From positions 741,300 to 805,299 of the forward strand of contig NZ_FONV01000001.1 in NCBI RefSeq assembly GCF_900113015.1: a DNA stretch of 64,000 nucleotides, written 5' to 3'. Position numbers and translations under genes: made by a program. This document shows, in pieces, positions 22,911 through 30,204 of this stretch (its first letter is position 1; every line of letters begins with the position of its first letter). Under the pieces are notes generated by a model. The model saw only the letters and a list, made by a program, of their open reading frames with translations, did not search any database and was not told the origin of the DNA. This DNA is from Actinoplanes philippinensis (GTDB lineage Bacteria; Actinomycetota; Actinomycetes; Mycobacteriales; Micromonosporaceae).

Positions 22911-22985
22911 GACCGGCGAAAGGCACCGCGAGGCAGACCAGCGAAAGGCGCCGCAAAGCAGACCGGCGAAAGGCGAGCCGGCGAC
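22911..22985. repeat. 25-bp tandem repeat, three copies
   Basis: Units start at 22911, 22936 and 22961, each GACC(G/A)GCGAAAGGC plus a variable second half, exactly 25 bp apart. They fill the short gap between the convergent ends of the DinB and thioesterase genes. Confidence 0.8.
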
Positions 22986-23007
22986 AGGAGCCGAGAGGCG
23001 GGCCGGC

Positions 23008-23520
23008 TCAGGCGCCCGGGATCTCGAAGATCATGCAGCTGGACGTGGCGTGGGCGATCAGGCGCCCGCCCGGGTCCGTGATGCGGGCCTCGGCGAGCGC
23101 CGTCCGCCGCCCGCGCTGCAGCACGCTTCCGGTGCAGGTCAGCCGCCCGGAGGCGATGGTGGCCGGGCGGAGGAACTTCACGTTGAGGTCCATGCTCGTA
23201 TACCCCACCCCGGCCGGCAGCGTGGTGTGCACCGAGCAGGCCGCCGCGGTGTCGAGGAGGGTGGACAGGACCCCGCCGTGGACGGTGCCGAGCGGGTTGT
23301 AGTGGAACTCCTGCGGGTCGAGCTCGAGGGTGACGCTGCCCTCCTCGACGCGCATGCCGAACAGGTCGATCAGGTGCATGATCGGCGGCGCCGGGAACTC
23401 GCCGGCCGACATGGCCCGCAGCAGCTCCAGTCCGCTGCGGCGGCCGATCTGACTCGCGTGCTCGGCCGGATCGGTCCAGCCGAAGGTCCGGGTACGAACG
23501 TCGTCCTGAGTCTGCGTCAT
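23008..23520 (-). CDS. PaaI-type hotdog-fold thioesterase
   Basis: 170 residues. The hotdog signature HYNPLGTVHGGVLSTLLDTAAACSVHTTLP is central, with the catalytic-region Asn, HGG and Asp expected of the PaaI/YbgC-related 4HBT branch, followed by the long strand YTSMDLNVKFLRPAT. It hydrolyses acyl-CoA thioesters, perhaps aromatic ones. ATG 23520 is preferred over a longer frame because the divergent HxlR gene starts at 23577 and the longer form would run into its operator. The pairing of an HxlR regulator with a thioesterase suggests control by an aromatic or electrophilic compound; this is inference. Confidence 0.87.
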   Translation of the reverse strand: MTQTQDDVRTRTFGWTDPAEHASQIGRRSGLELLRAMSAGEFPAPPIMHLIDLFGMRVEEGSVTLELDPQEFHYNPLGTVHGGVLSTLLDTAAACSVHTTLPAGVGYTSMDLNVKFLRPATIASGRLTCTGSVLQRGRRTALAEARITDPGGRLIAHATSSCMIFEIPGA

Positions 23521-23536
23521 GGATGCAGGTTTCCAG

Positions 23537-23551
23537 AGACTTGATGAGTCT
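23537..23551. promoter_or_regulatory. Operator-like palindrome between thioesterase and HxlR genes
   Basis: AGACT-TGATG-AGTCT, 5-bp perfect arms, with a further GAGACTT copy at 23558-23564 (the first GAGACTT is 23536-23542). It lies in the 56-bp divergent region. HxlR-type regulators bind such paired short repeats. Confidence 0.45.
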
Positions 23552-23576
23552 GTCAACGAGACTTAGCCTTCCTCAC

Positions 23577-24083
23577 ATGACCACACCTCCCGCCCTGAAC
23601 TGGTCCGTCGACAACTGCACGATCGAACGCGCGATGGGCATCCTCGGCGAGAAGTGGTCACTCGTGGTGCTGCGCGAGGTGTTCTCCGGGATCCGGCGTT
23701 TCGACGACATGCGGGTGCGCACCCACATCCCCCGCCAGGTGCTCACCAACCGTCTGAACAGCCTGGTCGAGAACGGGGTGCTGCGCCGCGAGCCGTATCG
23801 TGAGCCCGGCTCCCGGGTCCGCCACGAGTACCGGCTCACCGAGAAGGGCTTCGACCTCTACCCGGTGATGATCGCGCTCGCCGAGTGGGGCAACCGCTAC
23901 CTGGCCGACGCCGAGGGCCCACCCATCCAGTACGTCCACCGCGACTGCGGCGCCGAGCTGCATCTCGCCGTGACCTGCGCCGACGGTCATCTGATCGAGA
24001 AGCAGCGTGAGATCCAGCCACGCCCCGGCCCGGGCACCCGGCCACGCTCGCCCGATGCGACGGCGTCGATCCGAGAGTCCTGA
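23577..24083 (+). CDS. HxlR-family winged-helix transcriptional regulator
   Basis: 168 residues. The HxlR domain covers about 8-110: CTIERAMGILGEKWSLVVLREVFSGIRRFDDMRVRTHIPRQVLTNRLNSLVENGVLRREPY, then YRLTEKGFDLYPVMIALAEWGNRYL. The C-terminal 60 residues carry HRDCGAELHLAVTCADGH with Cys/His residues that may bind metal or sense redox. ATG 23577 is preceded by TAGCCT 7 nt upstream and no Shine-Dalgarno. It is divergent from the thioesterase gene, its probable target. Family members respond to aldehydes, quinones or other electrophiles. Confidence 0.9.
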   Translation: MTTPPALNWSVDNCTIERAMGILGEKWSLVVLREVFSGIRRFDDMRVRTHIPRQVLTNRLNSLVENGVLRREPYREPGSRVRHEYRLTEKGFDLYPVMIALAEWGNRYLADAEGPPIQYVHRDCGAELHLAVTCADGHLIEKQREIQPRPGPGTRPRSPDATASIRES

Positions 24084-24235
24084 GCGACGGCCGGCGCCTG
24101 AGCATCGCCTCGACCGGCGGGCGCGGCCGGGGCCCGGGACCGTCCTGGCCGGAGGCGCTGCGCCCGGTCGACCGGCCGGCCCGCTGGTCCACCGAGGACG
24201 ACGCGCCGGCCGGAACCTGCCGGGCCGTGGACTGC

Positions 24236-24784
24236 TCAGCGTGAGGAGCTGAGCGGCAAGGCGCGCACCAGCATCCGGTGCGGACGCCAGCCGGGGAACG
24301 GGATCAGGTCCCCGACGTGCTCGAACCTCAGGCGCTGCAGGGCGTGCCACACCCGGGTGTTGGTCTCGGCGACCGCGAGCGAGACACGTTCCTCCTTGCG
24401 CTGGTCCAGCAGCTCGGCCACCATCCGTACGCCGAGCCGGTGCCGCTGCTGGGCCGGGTCGACGAACGCCTCGCAGATGGCGAACGTGCGACCGTCCCAT
24501 TCGGCGACCAGGTCCGGATCGTTCACATCGGTCATGTCGCGCCACCAGAGCGTCTCCGGCGGCAGTGGACAGCCCATGACGGATCCGACCAGCTCACCGT
24601 CCACGTAGCCGAGTGCGGCCTGGAATCCGGGCGCCTCGGCCGTCCAACGCAGACGGTCCTCAACCGACGGGTCACTGTGGTCGGTCAAGTGGAGATCGGC
24701 CGCGTGGACCCGTCGATATACCGCGGCAAGCTCATCGATGTCGACCTTCTCGGTAAGGACGACCGAACCTCTATTTTCAGACAT
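24236..24784 (-). CDS. GNAT-family acetyltransferase under a probable iron box
   Basis: 182 residues, GNAT fold: VDIDELAAVYRRVHAADLHL, GYVDGELVGSVMGCPL, the strand RTFAICEAFVDPAQQRHRLGVRMVAELLDQ (R-L-G-V-R standing for the acetyl-CoA loop), and ETNTRVWHALQRLRFEHVGDLIPFP at the end. The ATG at 24784 is the first start after an in-frame stop and has no Shine-Dalgarno of its own; a ribosome-binding-site-backed 9-codon open frame overlaps it. A near-consensus DtxR/IdeR iron box lies 45-63 nt upstream, so the gene is probably induced when iron is low. A role in siderophore acylation is plausible but no siderophore gene is near. The 152-bp gap before it (24084-24235) holds nothing recognisable. Confidence 0.85.
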   Translation of the reverse strand: MSENRGSVVLTEKVDIDELAAVYRRVHAADLHLTDHSDPSVEDRLRWTAEAPGFQAALGYVDGELVGSVMGCPLPPETLWWRDMTDVNDPDLVAEWDGRTFAICEAFVDPAQQRHRLGVRMVAELLDQRKEERVSLAVAETNTRVWHALQRLRFEHVGDLIPFPGWRPHRMLVRALPLSSSR

Positions 24785-24806
24785 TTCGAATCACGCGTGC
24801 CCCCAC
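24777..24806 (-). CDS. Possible 9-codon leader ORF overlapping the acetyltransferase start
   Basis: GTG at 24806, stop TGA at 24779-24777; GGAGG lies 7 nt upstream of the GTG. The stop overlaps the start region of the acetyltransferase gene (ATG 24784-24782, one frame over). The encoded peptide is MGARVIRNV. Ribosomes terminating here could restart on the ATG, which lacks its own ribosome-binding site. This could equally be chance. Confidence 0.4.
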   Translation of the reverse strand: MGARVIRNV

Positions 24807-24828
24807 GCCTGAACCTCCGTCAACTTGA

Positions 24829-24847
24829 TAAGGTAAGCCTTACCTAA
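24829..24847 (-). promoter_or_regulatory. Iron box (DtxR/IdeR/DmdR1-type operator)
   Basis: Minus-strand sequence TTAGGTAAGGCTTACCTTA matches the 19-bp consensus TTAGGTTAGGCTAACCTAA at 16 positions; it is an almost perfect palindrome. Position just upstream of the GNAT gene fits iron-dependent repression. It faces the 3' end of the NAT gene on the other side, so the GNAT gene is the only likely target. Confidence 0.8.
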
Positions 24848-24872
24848 TCAGAGAGGTATTCGCGTTGGCAAA

Positions 24873-25730
24873 TCAGCTCTCCTGCTGCTCCCAGCCCCGG
24901 TGCGCCTCGAAAACCCGCGGCCACAGGACGGCCCGATCGGCAGGCGGCAGGACGATCCCGAAAATGTCGGCCAGCGCAGTGAAATAGGTGACTTCATCGC
25001 CGAGTACGGTCTTCGATGAAACCGTGCCGATCCGGGACAGGGTCAGGCCGCGCACCACATCGACGCCCGTCGCGTCCCGGCGGGCGGCCATCGCGACCCG
25101 GACGAAACCCGACTCCGGCGAGGTGATCAACTCCTCGTGCTTCTCCCGGAAGTCCGACATACGGGCGGGACCCGCTCGGAAGTCCATGCCACGGAAACCG
25201 CACCGAGGGTCGTGGTCGAACCGCCACCCACCCCGCTCGACCACTGACGCGCGTAGCCCGTACCGAAAAGGGCCGTCGGTGTGGTGACCCTCGACCAGCG
25301 GAAGCGGACCGTGCAGGCCGTCGCCCATGCCGAGATCGACAAGCCAGTCGCCCTCGGGCGACTCGGCCGACGGCAGGCCGGAGACGGTGAGCACCAGATG
25401 GTTGCCGTTGATCGCCGGCGCCGGATCGGCGCGGCCCTGCACCCCGGCGACATGTCGCGTCACCCGGTAGCCGAGCGCCCGCAGCAGCGCCGAGAACGCG
25501 CCGTTCAGATGGAAGCAGTAACCGCCCCGGCCGGCCACGATGCGGCGCACCGACTCGGCCGGGCAGACCGTCGTCGGACGGCCCAGGTGGATCTCCAGAC
25601 ACTCGTAGGGCACCCGCTCGGCGTGTGCGCGGTGCAGCGCCCGCAAAGCCGGGACGGACGGCTCGTGACCGGCCAGTTCGGGCAGGCCGAGACGGGCGAG
25701 ATAACCGGGGACGTCGATGGTGTCGGGCAT
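24873..25730 (-). CDS. nat: Arylamine N-acetyltransferase
   Basis: 285 residues, full-length NAT family. The Cys-His-Asp triad is visible: Cys72 in RGGYCFHLNG, His111 in NGNHLVL and Asp132 in LVDLGMGD. PYECLEIHLGRPT near residue 41-53 is the family's N-terminal signature. The enzyme transfers an acetyl or other acyl group from CoA to arylamines or hydrazines; in actinobacteria related enzymes also amide-link polyketides (rifamycin RifF type), but no polyketide genes are adjacent. TAGCGT lies 6 nt upstream of the ATG, a leaderless arrangement. The gene is divergent from an MFS transporter 30 nt away, so both promoters overlap. Confidence 0.93.
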   Translation of the reverse strand: MPDTIDVPGYLARLGLPELAGHEPSVPALRALHRAHAERVPYECLEIHLGRPTTVCPAESVRRIVAGRGGYCFHLNGAFSALLRALGYRVTRHVAGVQGRADPAPAINGNHLVLTVSGLPSAESPEGDWLVDLGMGDGLHGPLPLVEGHHTDGPFRYGLRASVVERGGWRFDHDPRCGFRGMDFRAGPARMSDFREKHEELITSPESGFVRVAMAARRDATGVDVVRGLTLSRIGTVSSKTVLGDEVTYFTALADIFGIVLPPADRAVLWPRVFEAHRGWEQQES

Positions 25731-25760
25731 GCCGACACGCTAGCCGCCTAGGATTCACGG

Positions 25761-26960
25761 GTGACGATCAGCGACACCCGGGCCCGGCGGCCGATCATCA
25801 CCGTCCTGGTCGTCTGCCAGAGCAGCATCGGCCTGATCTTCGGCGGGATCGGGCTGTTCCTGCCGCTCATCCGCACCGACCTGGGTCTCACCTTCACCCA
25901 GGCGGGCACGCTCGCCGCCGCCAGCAACCTGACCTATGCGCTGATGCAGGTCCCGTCCGGCTACCTCGCCGACCGGTTCACCCCACGACGGCTGTTCATG
26001 ATCGGGCTGTTCGGCATGAACCTGCTGGCCGTGCTCTTCGCGGTGCTCGACTCGTACCCCCTGCTCCTGATCGATCAGGCGCTCGCCGGGTTCTTCCGGG
26101 CCCTCGTCTTCACCCCCGGCATGCTGCTGATGACCGCGCAGTTCCCGCCCGGCCGTCGCGCCACCGCCATGGGCCTCTACGTGGTCGGCGGCTTCTCGTC
26201 GAACATCCTGCTCAGCGCGGTCGGGCCACTCCTGGTCGGGCCGCTCGGCTGGCGGCTGCTGTTCGCCCTGTTCGCCGGTTTCGGGTTGCTGTCGCTGGGC
26301 CTCTACCGGTTCCTGGCCGGTCCGGCTTCGGGCAAACCCACTTCCTCGACGGTACGGTTCAGAGAACTGCCCCGGTTGATCCGGAAGCGGATCGTGCAGC
26401 TCACCGGTGTCATCCAGTTCACCCGGCTGGCCGTCGCGCAGGGGTTCACCTTCTGGCTGCCCACCTATCTCGTCGTCGACCGCGGCCAGTCCCTGGCCAC
26501 CGCCGGCCTCGTCGCGGCGGTCGCGTCGGCGATCAGCGCGCCGGTCAACTACCTCGGCGGCTACCTCTCCGACCGGATCAACCGCCCGCTGCTGGTCATC
26601 GGCGGTTCCCTCACCGTTCTGACAGCCGGATTGGCGCTGCTCACGTACGTACCCGGAATGCTCGGGGTCCTCGCCGTGGTAGCCCTGATCTCCCTGGCCA
26701 TCCAGGTCTACTTCGGCCCGCTGTTCGCCCTCCCCCTCCAGGTCCTCGGCGACCGGAACGCCGGCCTGATCAGCGGTTTCGGCAACTTCTGCGCCAACCT
26801 GGGGAGTTTCGCCTTCGTGTACGCCCTGGGCGCCGTCAAGGACGCCACCGGCTCCTTCCGGGCGGGTTACCTGAGCCTGGCCGCCCTGTGCCTGCTGGCC
26901 CTGCTGGCCACCCGCCTGATCCGCCCCCTGCTGCGCCCCTCCCCGCAGCCACCCGCTTGA
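25761..26960 (+). CDS. MFS transporter
   Basis: 399 residues with twelve predicted membrane helices. The loop 2-3 motif reads GYLADRFTPRRLFM (the G-x-L-a-D-r-x-G-r-r/k signature), repeated weakly in the second half as GYLSDRINRPLL. It starts VVCQSSIGLIFGGIGLFLPLIRTDLGLTFTQAG. Substrate unknown; the type is closest to nitrate/cyanate/small-organic exporters by general look only. GTG 25761 follows TAGGAT by 6 nt with no Shine-Dalgarno. Divergent from the nat gene; a link between arylamine acetylation and efflux is possible. Confidence 0.88.
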   Translation: MTISDTRARRPIITVLVVCQSSIGLIFGGIGLFLPLIRTDLGLTFTQAGTLAAASNLTYALMQVPSGYLADRFTPRRLFMIGLFGMNLLAVLFAVLDSYPLLLIDQALAGFFRALVFTPGMLLMTAQFPPGRRATAMGLYVVGGFSSNILLSAVGPLLVGPLGWRLLFALFAGFGLLSLGLYRFLAGPASGKPTSSTVRFRELPRLIRKRIVQLTGVIQFTRLAVAQGFTFWLPTYLVVDRGQSLATAGLVAAVASAISAPVNYLGGYLSDRINRPLLVIGGSLTVLTAGLALLTYVPGMLGVLAVVALISLAIQVYFGPLFALPLQVLGDRNAGLISGFGNFCANLGSFAFVYALGAVKDATGSFRAGYLSLAALCLLALLATRLIRPLLRPSPQPPA

Positions 26961-27072
26961 CCCACCTCCTCGAACTTCAGGCCATCTCCGGCCCGCCTTC
27001 TCGGGGCACCCGCCTGGCGCCCGGCCTTCCGGGCCACCCTCGCTGACCTGCGGCGGATCCACCACGATGCGA

Positions 27073-27086
27073 ATGGGAGCGCTCCA
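27073..27086. promoter_or_regulatory. CebR-like (LacI-family) operator
   Basis: TGGGAGCGCTCCAA matches the actinobacterial CebR box TGGGAGCGCTCCCA at 13 of 14 positions, with a perfect GGAGCGCTCC core. It lies 43 nt upstream of the ATG at 27129, next to a TAGTCT hexamer (27089-27094) that could be the -10. Confidence 0.65.
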
Positions 27087-27128
27087 AGTTAGTCTTGTGG
27101 CGGGACGCTGACCGAAGGACGGACACCC

Positions 27129-27575
27129 ATGCTGATGGCCCTGCTGCTCGACGCCGCCAACATCATCGGCGGCTTGCTGCTCGCCATTCCCCTGCTCGGC
27201 CGGTTCCCCGTGATCGCCCGTGTGACCGCCCGGATCGCCCCGTGGCGCTGGCTGATCGGCATCATCGCCCTCGTGGCCGGGGGCTACTTCCTGATCGTCC
27301 ACCTGATCTCCGGCCCGCACCTGTTCCACTTCGAGGTGGTCGGCATCGCCGTCGGAGTGATCCTCGCCTGGGAACGCCTCACCGGCCGCCGCCCGCTGGC
27401 CCCCGCCACCCCGGTCCCGGCCTCCACGGCCCCCGGCGCCACCTCGCACGAGCCCGCGACGGCCCCCACACCGGCCCCCAACCCGGCCGACCTCTCCGGC
27501 CCGGCGTTGCTGGTCGCCGTCTTCGGCATCATCGCGATCATCGTCGGCCTCCAGGGCCTCTTCACCCCGAACTGA
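27129..27575 (+). CDS. Small membrane protein of unknown function
   Basis: 148 residues with four likely membrane helices (about 4-25, 37-57, 66-82 and 125-144) and a Pro/Ala-rich extracytoplasmic or cytoplasmic loop between the third and fourth. No family is recognised. The ATG follows GAAGGA at 9 nt. A near-perfect CebR-type box upstream suggests control by a LacI-family regulator responding to cello-oligosaccharides, which is unexpected for a protein without a sugar-related domain. A 7-bp hairpin follows the gene at 27634-27655. Confidence 0.75.
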   Translation: MLMALLLDAANIIGGLLLAIPLLGRFPVIARVTARIAPWRWLIGIIALVAGGYFLIVHLISGPHLFHFEVVGIAVGVILAWERLTGRRPLAPATPVPASTAPGATSHEPATAPTPAPNPADLSGPALLVAVFGIIAIIVGLQGLFTPN

Positions 27576-27939
27576 CCACCCCGTCGTCCCGCGGCGCGTC
27601 GTCTTACGGGCCGGCAGATCGCGGTAGGCGTGTTGCCGATCCCGGAGCATCGGCACCGCTTGCCCACTCAAGGCCCCAATGAGCAGCCGGAAACCCGGCC
27701 GGCGCACAGCGCGACAACAACGGCGACGGAACGCCGCCGGACCGGGTCGGCGACACGGCGGGCCTGTGAACGCGTTACGGACCCCGTCGTCGCGGCAGCG
27801 GTCGGGGCGGCGTAGGCCCGGCACCGGGATGTGCCCCGGCGGGCGCGTTGCGGTCTGGAGTTGCGGCTACGTCGCGGGGCGGTCCGGGACGGTCACGGTT
27901 CGGGGGACGGGGTCGGCCGTACCGTGAAAGGCCTCCGCG
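27576..27939. other. 364-bp gene-free interval with one hairpin
   Basis: Between the convergent membrane-protein and FAD-monooxygenase genes. The only structure seen is TGCCGAT (27634-27640) / ATCGGCA (27649-27655) with an 8-nt loop, a modest terminator candidate without a U-run. Open frames across it are GC-driven and lack start signals. Confidence 0.5.
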
Positions 27940-29037
27940 TCAGGGTGTCGGGAACGGGTGGCGCAGCGGGTTGTAGGTGTCGCGGTAACCGCGCGGGCCG
28001 ATCATCGGCATCAGCGCGTGCCGCAGCCATGGGGGCAGGGCCGCGGTGCGGGCGAAGCGGTCGGTGGCGGCCTGGACGTGGGTGACGCGGTCGCGGCGGA
28101 GGCGTTCGTAGTGGCCGCCGACGGCGTCCCAGTCGCCGGTGGCCAGGAGGTCGGCCAGGACCAGGCCGTCTTCGACGGCGAGGGCGGCGCCCTGGGCCCA
28201 GACGGGGGCGGTGGCGTGGGCGGCGTCGCCGACGAGGACGCAGCGGCCGGCGGACCAACTGGGGGTACGGACCTCTTCGATCGGTGAGTGGTAGAGATCG
28301 GTGACGCTGTCGACGGCGCGGCGGACGGTGGCCGGGTAGTCGCGGAAGGATGTCCGGAGCCAGGACGCGTCGGCGCTGACCTGGCCGCCGCCGGTGGCCG
28401 AGGCGTAACCGTAGACCTGGTGGTCGTCGACGGGGATGAGCAGGAACGCGCCGCCGGGGCCGGACCACACGGTCCAGCAGTCGACGCCCGGGTTGGGGGC
28501 CATGAATCGCCAGCTTGCGGCGCTGAGCAGGGACGCCTGGGTGGCGGTCGCGCCGATCGCGGTGGCGCGGACGACCGAGCGGACGCCGTCGGCGCCGGCG
28601 ACGAAACCGAACCGTTCGCCGGTGTCGTCGCCGAACTCGACGTCGGCGCCGCCGGCCACCGGGCGCACCGAGGTGACCGGGAGTGATCGGCGGACGGTGG
28701 CGTCGAGGCCGTCGGCGAGGAGGGCCAGCAGGTCGGAGCGGCGTACGCAGCGGGGCCGGGCTTCGGGGCCCCAGAAGGCGTCCTCGTCGACCTGGAAGAG
28801 GAGCCGGTCGCGGCTGGACCGGTACTCACGGCGCCCGGTCGGGCGGCCGATCTTGTGGAGGCCGTCGGTGAGCCCGAGCGCCGCGAAGGCGGCTATCGCG
28901 TTGCCGGGCAGGTTGATCGCCAGGCCGCCGGTGTCGTCGTCGCTGCGTTCGGCGACGGTCACCGGCACGTCGCGCCGGCGCAGCGCCCGGGCCAGGGCGA
29001 GGCCCGCGATGCCGCCACCCACCACAAGTACGTCCAT
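27940..29037 (-). CDS. FAD-dependent monooxygenase (PHBH / salicylate-hydroxylase type)
   Basis: 365 residues, class A flavoprotein monooxygenase. The FAD-binding GGGIAGLALARAL is at 7-19, the GADGVRS motif (DG motif for FAD and NADPH) at 148-154 and the GDAAHA motif at 270-275. It would hydroxylate an aromatic or polyketide-like substrate using NAD(P)H and oxygen; the substrate is unknown. The ATG at 29037 has GAAGGGGA upstream. The gene stands alone, convergent with the membrane protein gene, and is followed upstream by a 188-bp GC-rich gap in which I see no feature. Resistance or catabolic roles are both possible. Confidence 0.88.
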   Translation of the reverse strand: MDVLVVGGGIAGLALARALRRRDVPVTVAERSDDDTGGLAINLPGNAIAAFAALGLTDGLHKIGRPTGRREYRSSRDRLLFQVDEDAFWGPEARPRCVRRSDLLALLADGLDATVRRSLPVTSVRPVAGGADVEFGDDTGERFGFVAGADGVRSVVRATAIGATATQASLLSAASWRFMAPNPGVDCWTVWSGPGGAFLLIPVDDHQVYGYASATGGGQVSADASWLRTSFRDYPATVRRAVDSVTDLYHSPIEEVRTPSWSAGRCVLVGDAAHATAPVWAQGAALAVEDGLVLADLLATGDWDAVGGHYERLRRDRVTHVQAATDRFARTAALPPWLRHALMPMIGPRGYRDTYNPLRHPFPTP

Positions 29038-29225
29038 GACGATCCAGAATCCCCTTCATCGACCGTCATCGGATCGTAGTGCCGACAACCGGACAGCCGG
29101 CACCCCACCGCCGGCCCGGCCCGGACGAGATCAACCGGCCGCCGGCCCGTAACGCCGCCGACCAGGCGCCGCCGCGGGGACGGCGACCGGGGCGGCGCCG
29201 AGGAGCGCGGTGGGGAGAAGACGTT

Positions 29226-29558
29226 TCACCAGACCAGGGCGCCGGCGGTGAGGGCGGCGGCGGCGAGGGGCAGCGCGACGCGGAGCGCCCCGTCCTGGGA
29301 GAGCACGCGCAGCCCGGCGACGATCATCATGAGGATCACGAGGACGACGGCGGCGGCGACGCCGAGCGGTGGCACGGCGAGGCCGGCGGCGAGCCCGAGA
29401 CCGCCGAGGATCAGCAGGCCGGAGACCTTGCGGTATTCGGAGAGGGAGACCCCGAAGTGGTACGCCGCGGCGCGCTGATGCTCCGGGGCGGCGCTCAGCC
29501 GGGCGATGCCCTGGACGCCGAAGAAGACGATGACGATGCCCGCCAGCACGGTGTTCAC
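29226..29558 (-). CDS. DoxX-like membrane protein
   Basis: 110 residues, four membrane helices, DoxX-like family: VLAGIVIVFFGVQGIARLSAAPEHQ, then AAAYHFGVSLSEYRKVSGLLILGGLGLAAGLAV. Family members are small membrane proteins of unsettled function, some linked to thiol or redox stress. GTG 29558 has TAGCCT 6 nt upstream, so it can be transcribed separately although it lies only 22 nt after the TetR gene on the same strand. That regulator is a plausible controller. Confidence 0.8.
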   Translation of the reverse strand: MNTVLAGIVIVFFGVQGIARLSAAPEHQRAAAYHFGVSLSEYRKVSGLLILGGLGLAAGLAVPPLGVAAAVVLVILMMIVAGLRVLSQDGALRVALPLAAAALTAGALVW

Positions 29559-29580
29559 ACGAGCAGGCTAGTTTTCATGC

Positions 29581-30204
29581 TCAGCGGTGTGCAACATCCT
29601 GTGACATGGCTCGCCGGATCGCCTCCTCCGCGGCGGGCGCCGGCAGACCGGCCGCCACCAGCACCGCGGTCGCCGCGCGGGTGCCGTCGTCGGCCCACAG
29701 CTCGTCGTTGGCGGCCTGCATCATGGCCAGCGTCATCGCCTGCAGGGCGGCGCTCAGCACCGGCAGCGGCAGATGGGTCGCGAACCGGCCGCTCGCCCGG
29801 GCCCGCTCCAGCAGCGCGAAACTCTGCGCGGCGATCGGATGCAGCAGCTCGCGCAGTCCGGCCATCCCGAGGTTGCTCTCGGCCAGGGAGATGAGCAGGC
29901 GATACTGCTCGCCCGCGGTCCACAGCGTGATCGCGAAATCGGCCAGCGCGACCTCGGGGTCGAGACCGGATCTGTCGGTACGGCTGAGCGCCTCCAGCAG
30001 ATCCGCCGAGCACTTGTCGGCCAGCCCGGCGAGCAGCTCGTCACGGTTGGGGAAGTGGGCGTAGACCGTCCGCCGGACCACGCCGGCGGCCTGGGCCAGG
30101 TCGTCCATGCTGGCCGCCGGGTGCCGGGCGAGCAGGGTCCGCGCCGCCCGCAGGATCCGGTCGCGGTTCTCCTCGGCGTCGCGCCGCCGCCCGCGCGTGG
30201 TCAC
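29581..30204 (-). CDS. TetR/AcrR-family transcriptional regulator
   Basis: 207 residues. HTH at about 15-60: RDRILRAARTLLARHPAASMDDLAQAAGVVRRTVYAHFPNRDELLAGL. The C-terminal half matches the TetR C-domain often annotated near efflux or DoxX genes. The start GTG 30204 overlaps the stop of the upstream NYN gene as GTGA, implying translational coupling. It sits in the order NYN - TetR - DoxX on the minus strand. Ligand unknown. Confidence 0.88.
   Translation of the reverse strand: MTTRGRRRDAEENRDRILRAARTLLARHPAASMDDLAQAAGVVRRTVYAHFPNRDELLAGLADKCSADLLEALSRTDRSGLDPEVALADFAITLWTAGEQYRLLISLAESNLGMAGLRELLHPIAAQSFALLERARASGRFATHLPLPVLSAALQAMTLAMMQAANDELWADDGTRAATAVLVAAGLPAPAAEEAIRRAMSQDVAHR

Noticed and set aside
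24848..24872. A plus-strand gene starting TTG after AGAGAGG near 24853-24864
   Set aside because: It would run antisense through the arylamine N-acetyltransferase gene, whose catalytic triad is intact.
25755..27824. A 689-codon minus-strand frame covering the MFS and small membrane-protein genes
   Set aside because: Gln/Gly/Asp-rich shadow sequence; both plus-strand genes have membrane helices and start signals.
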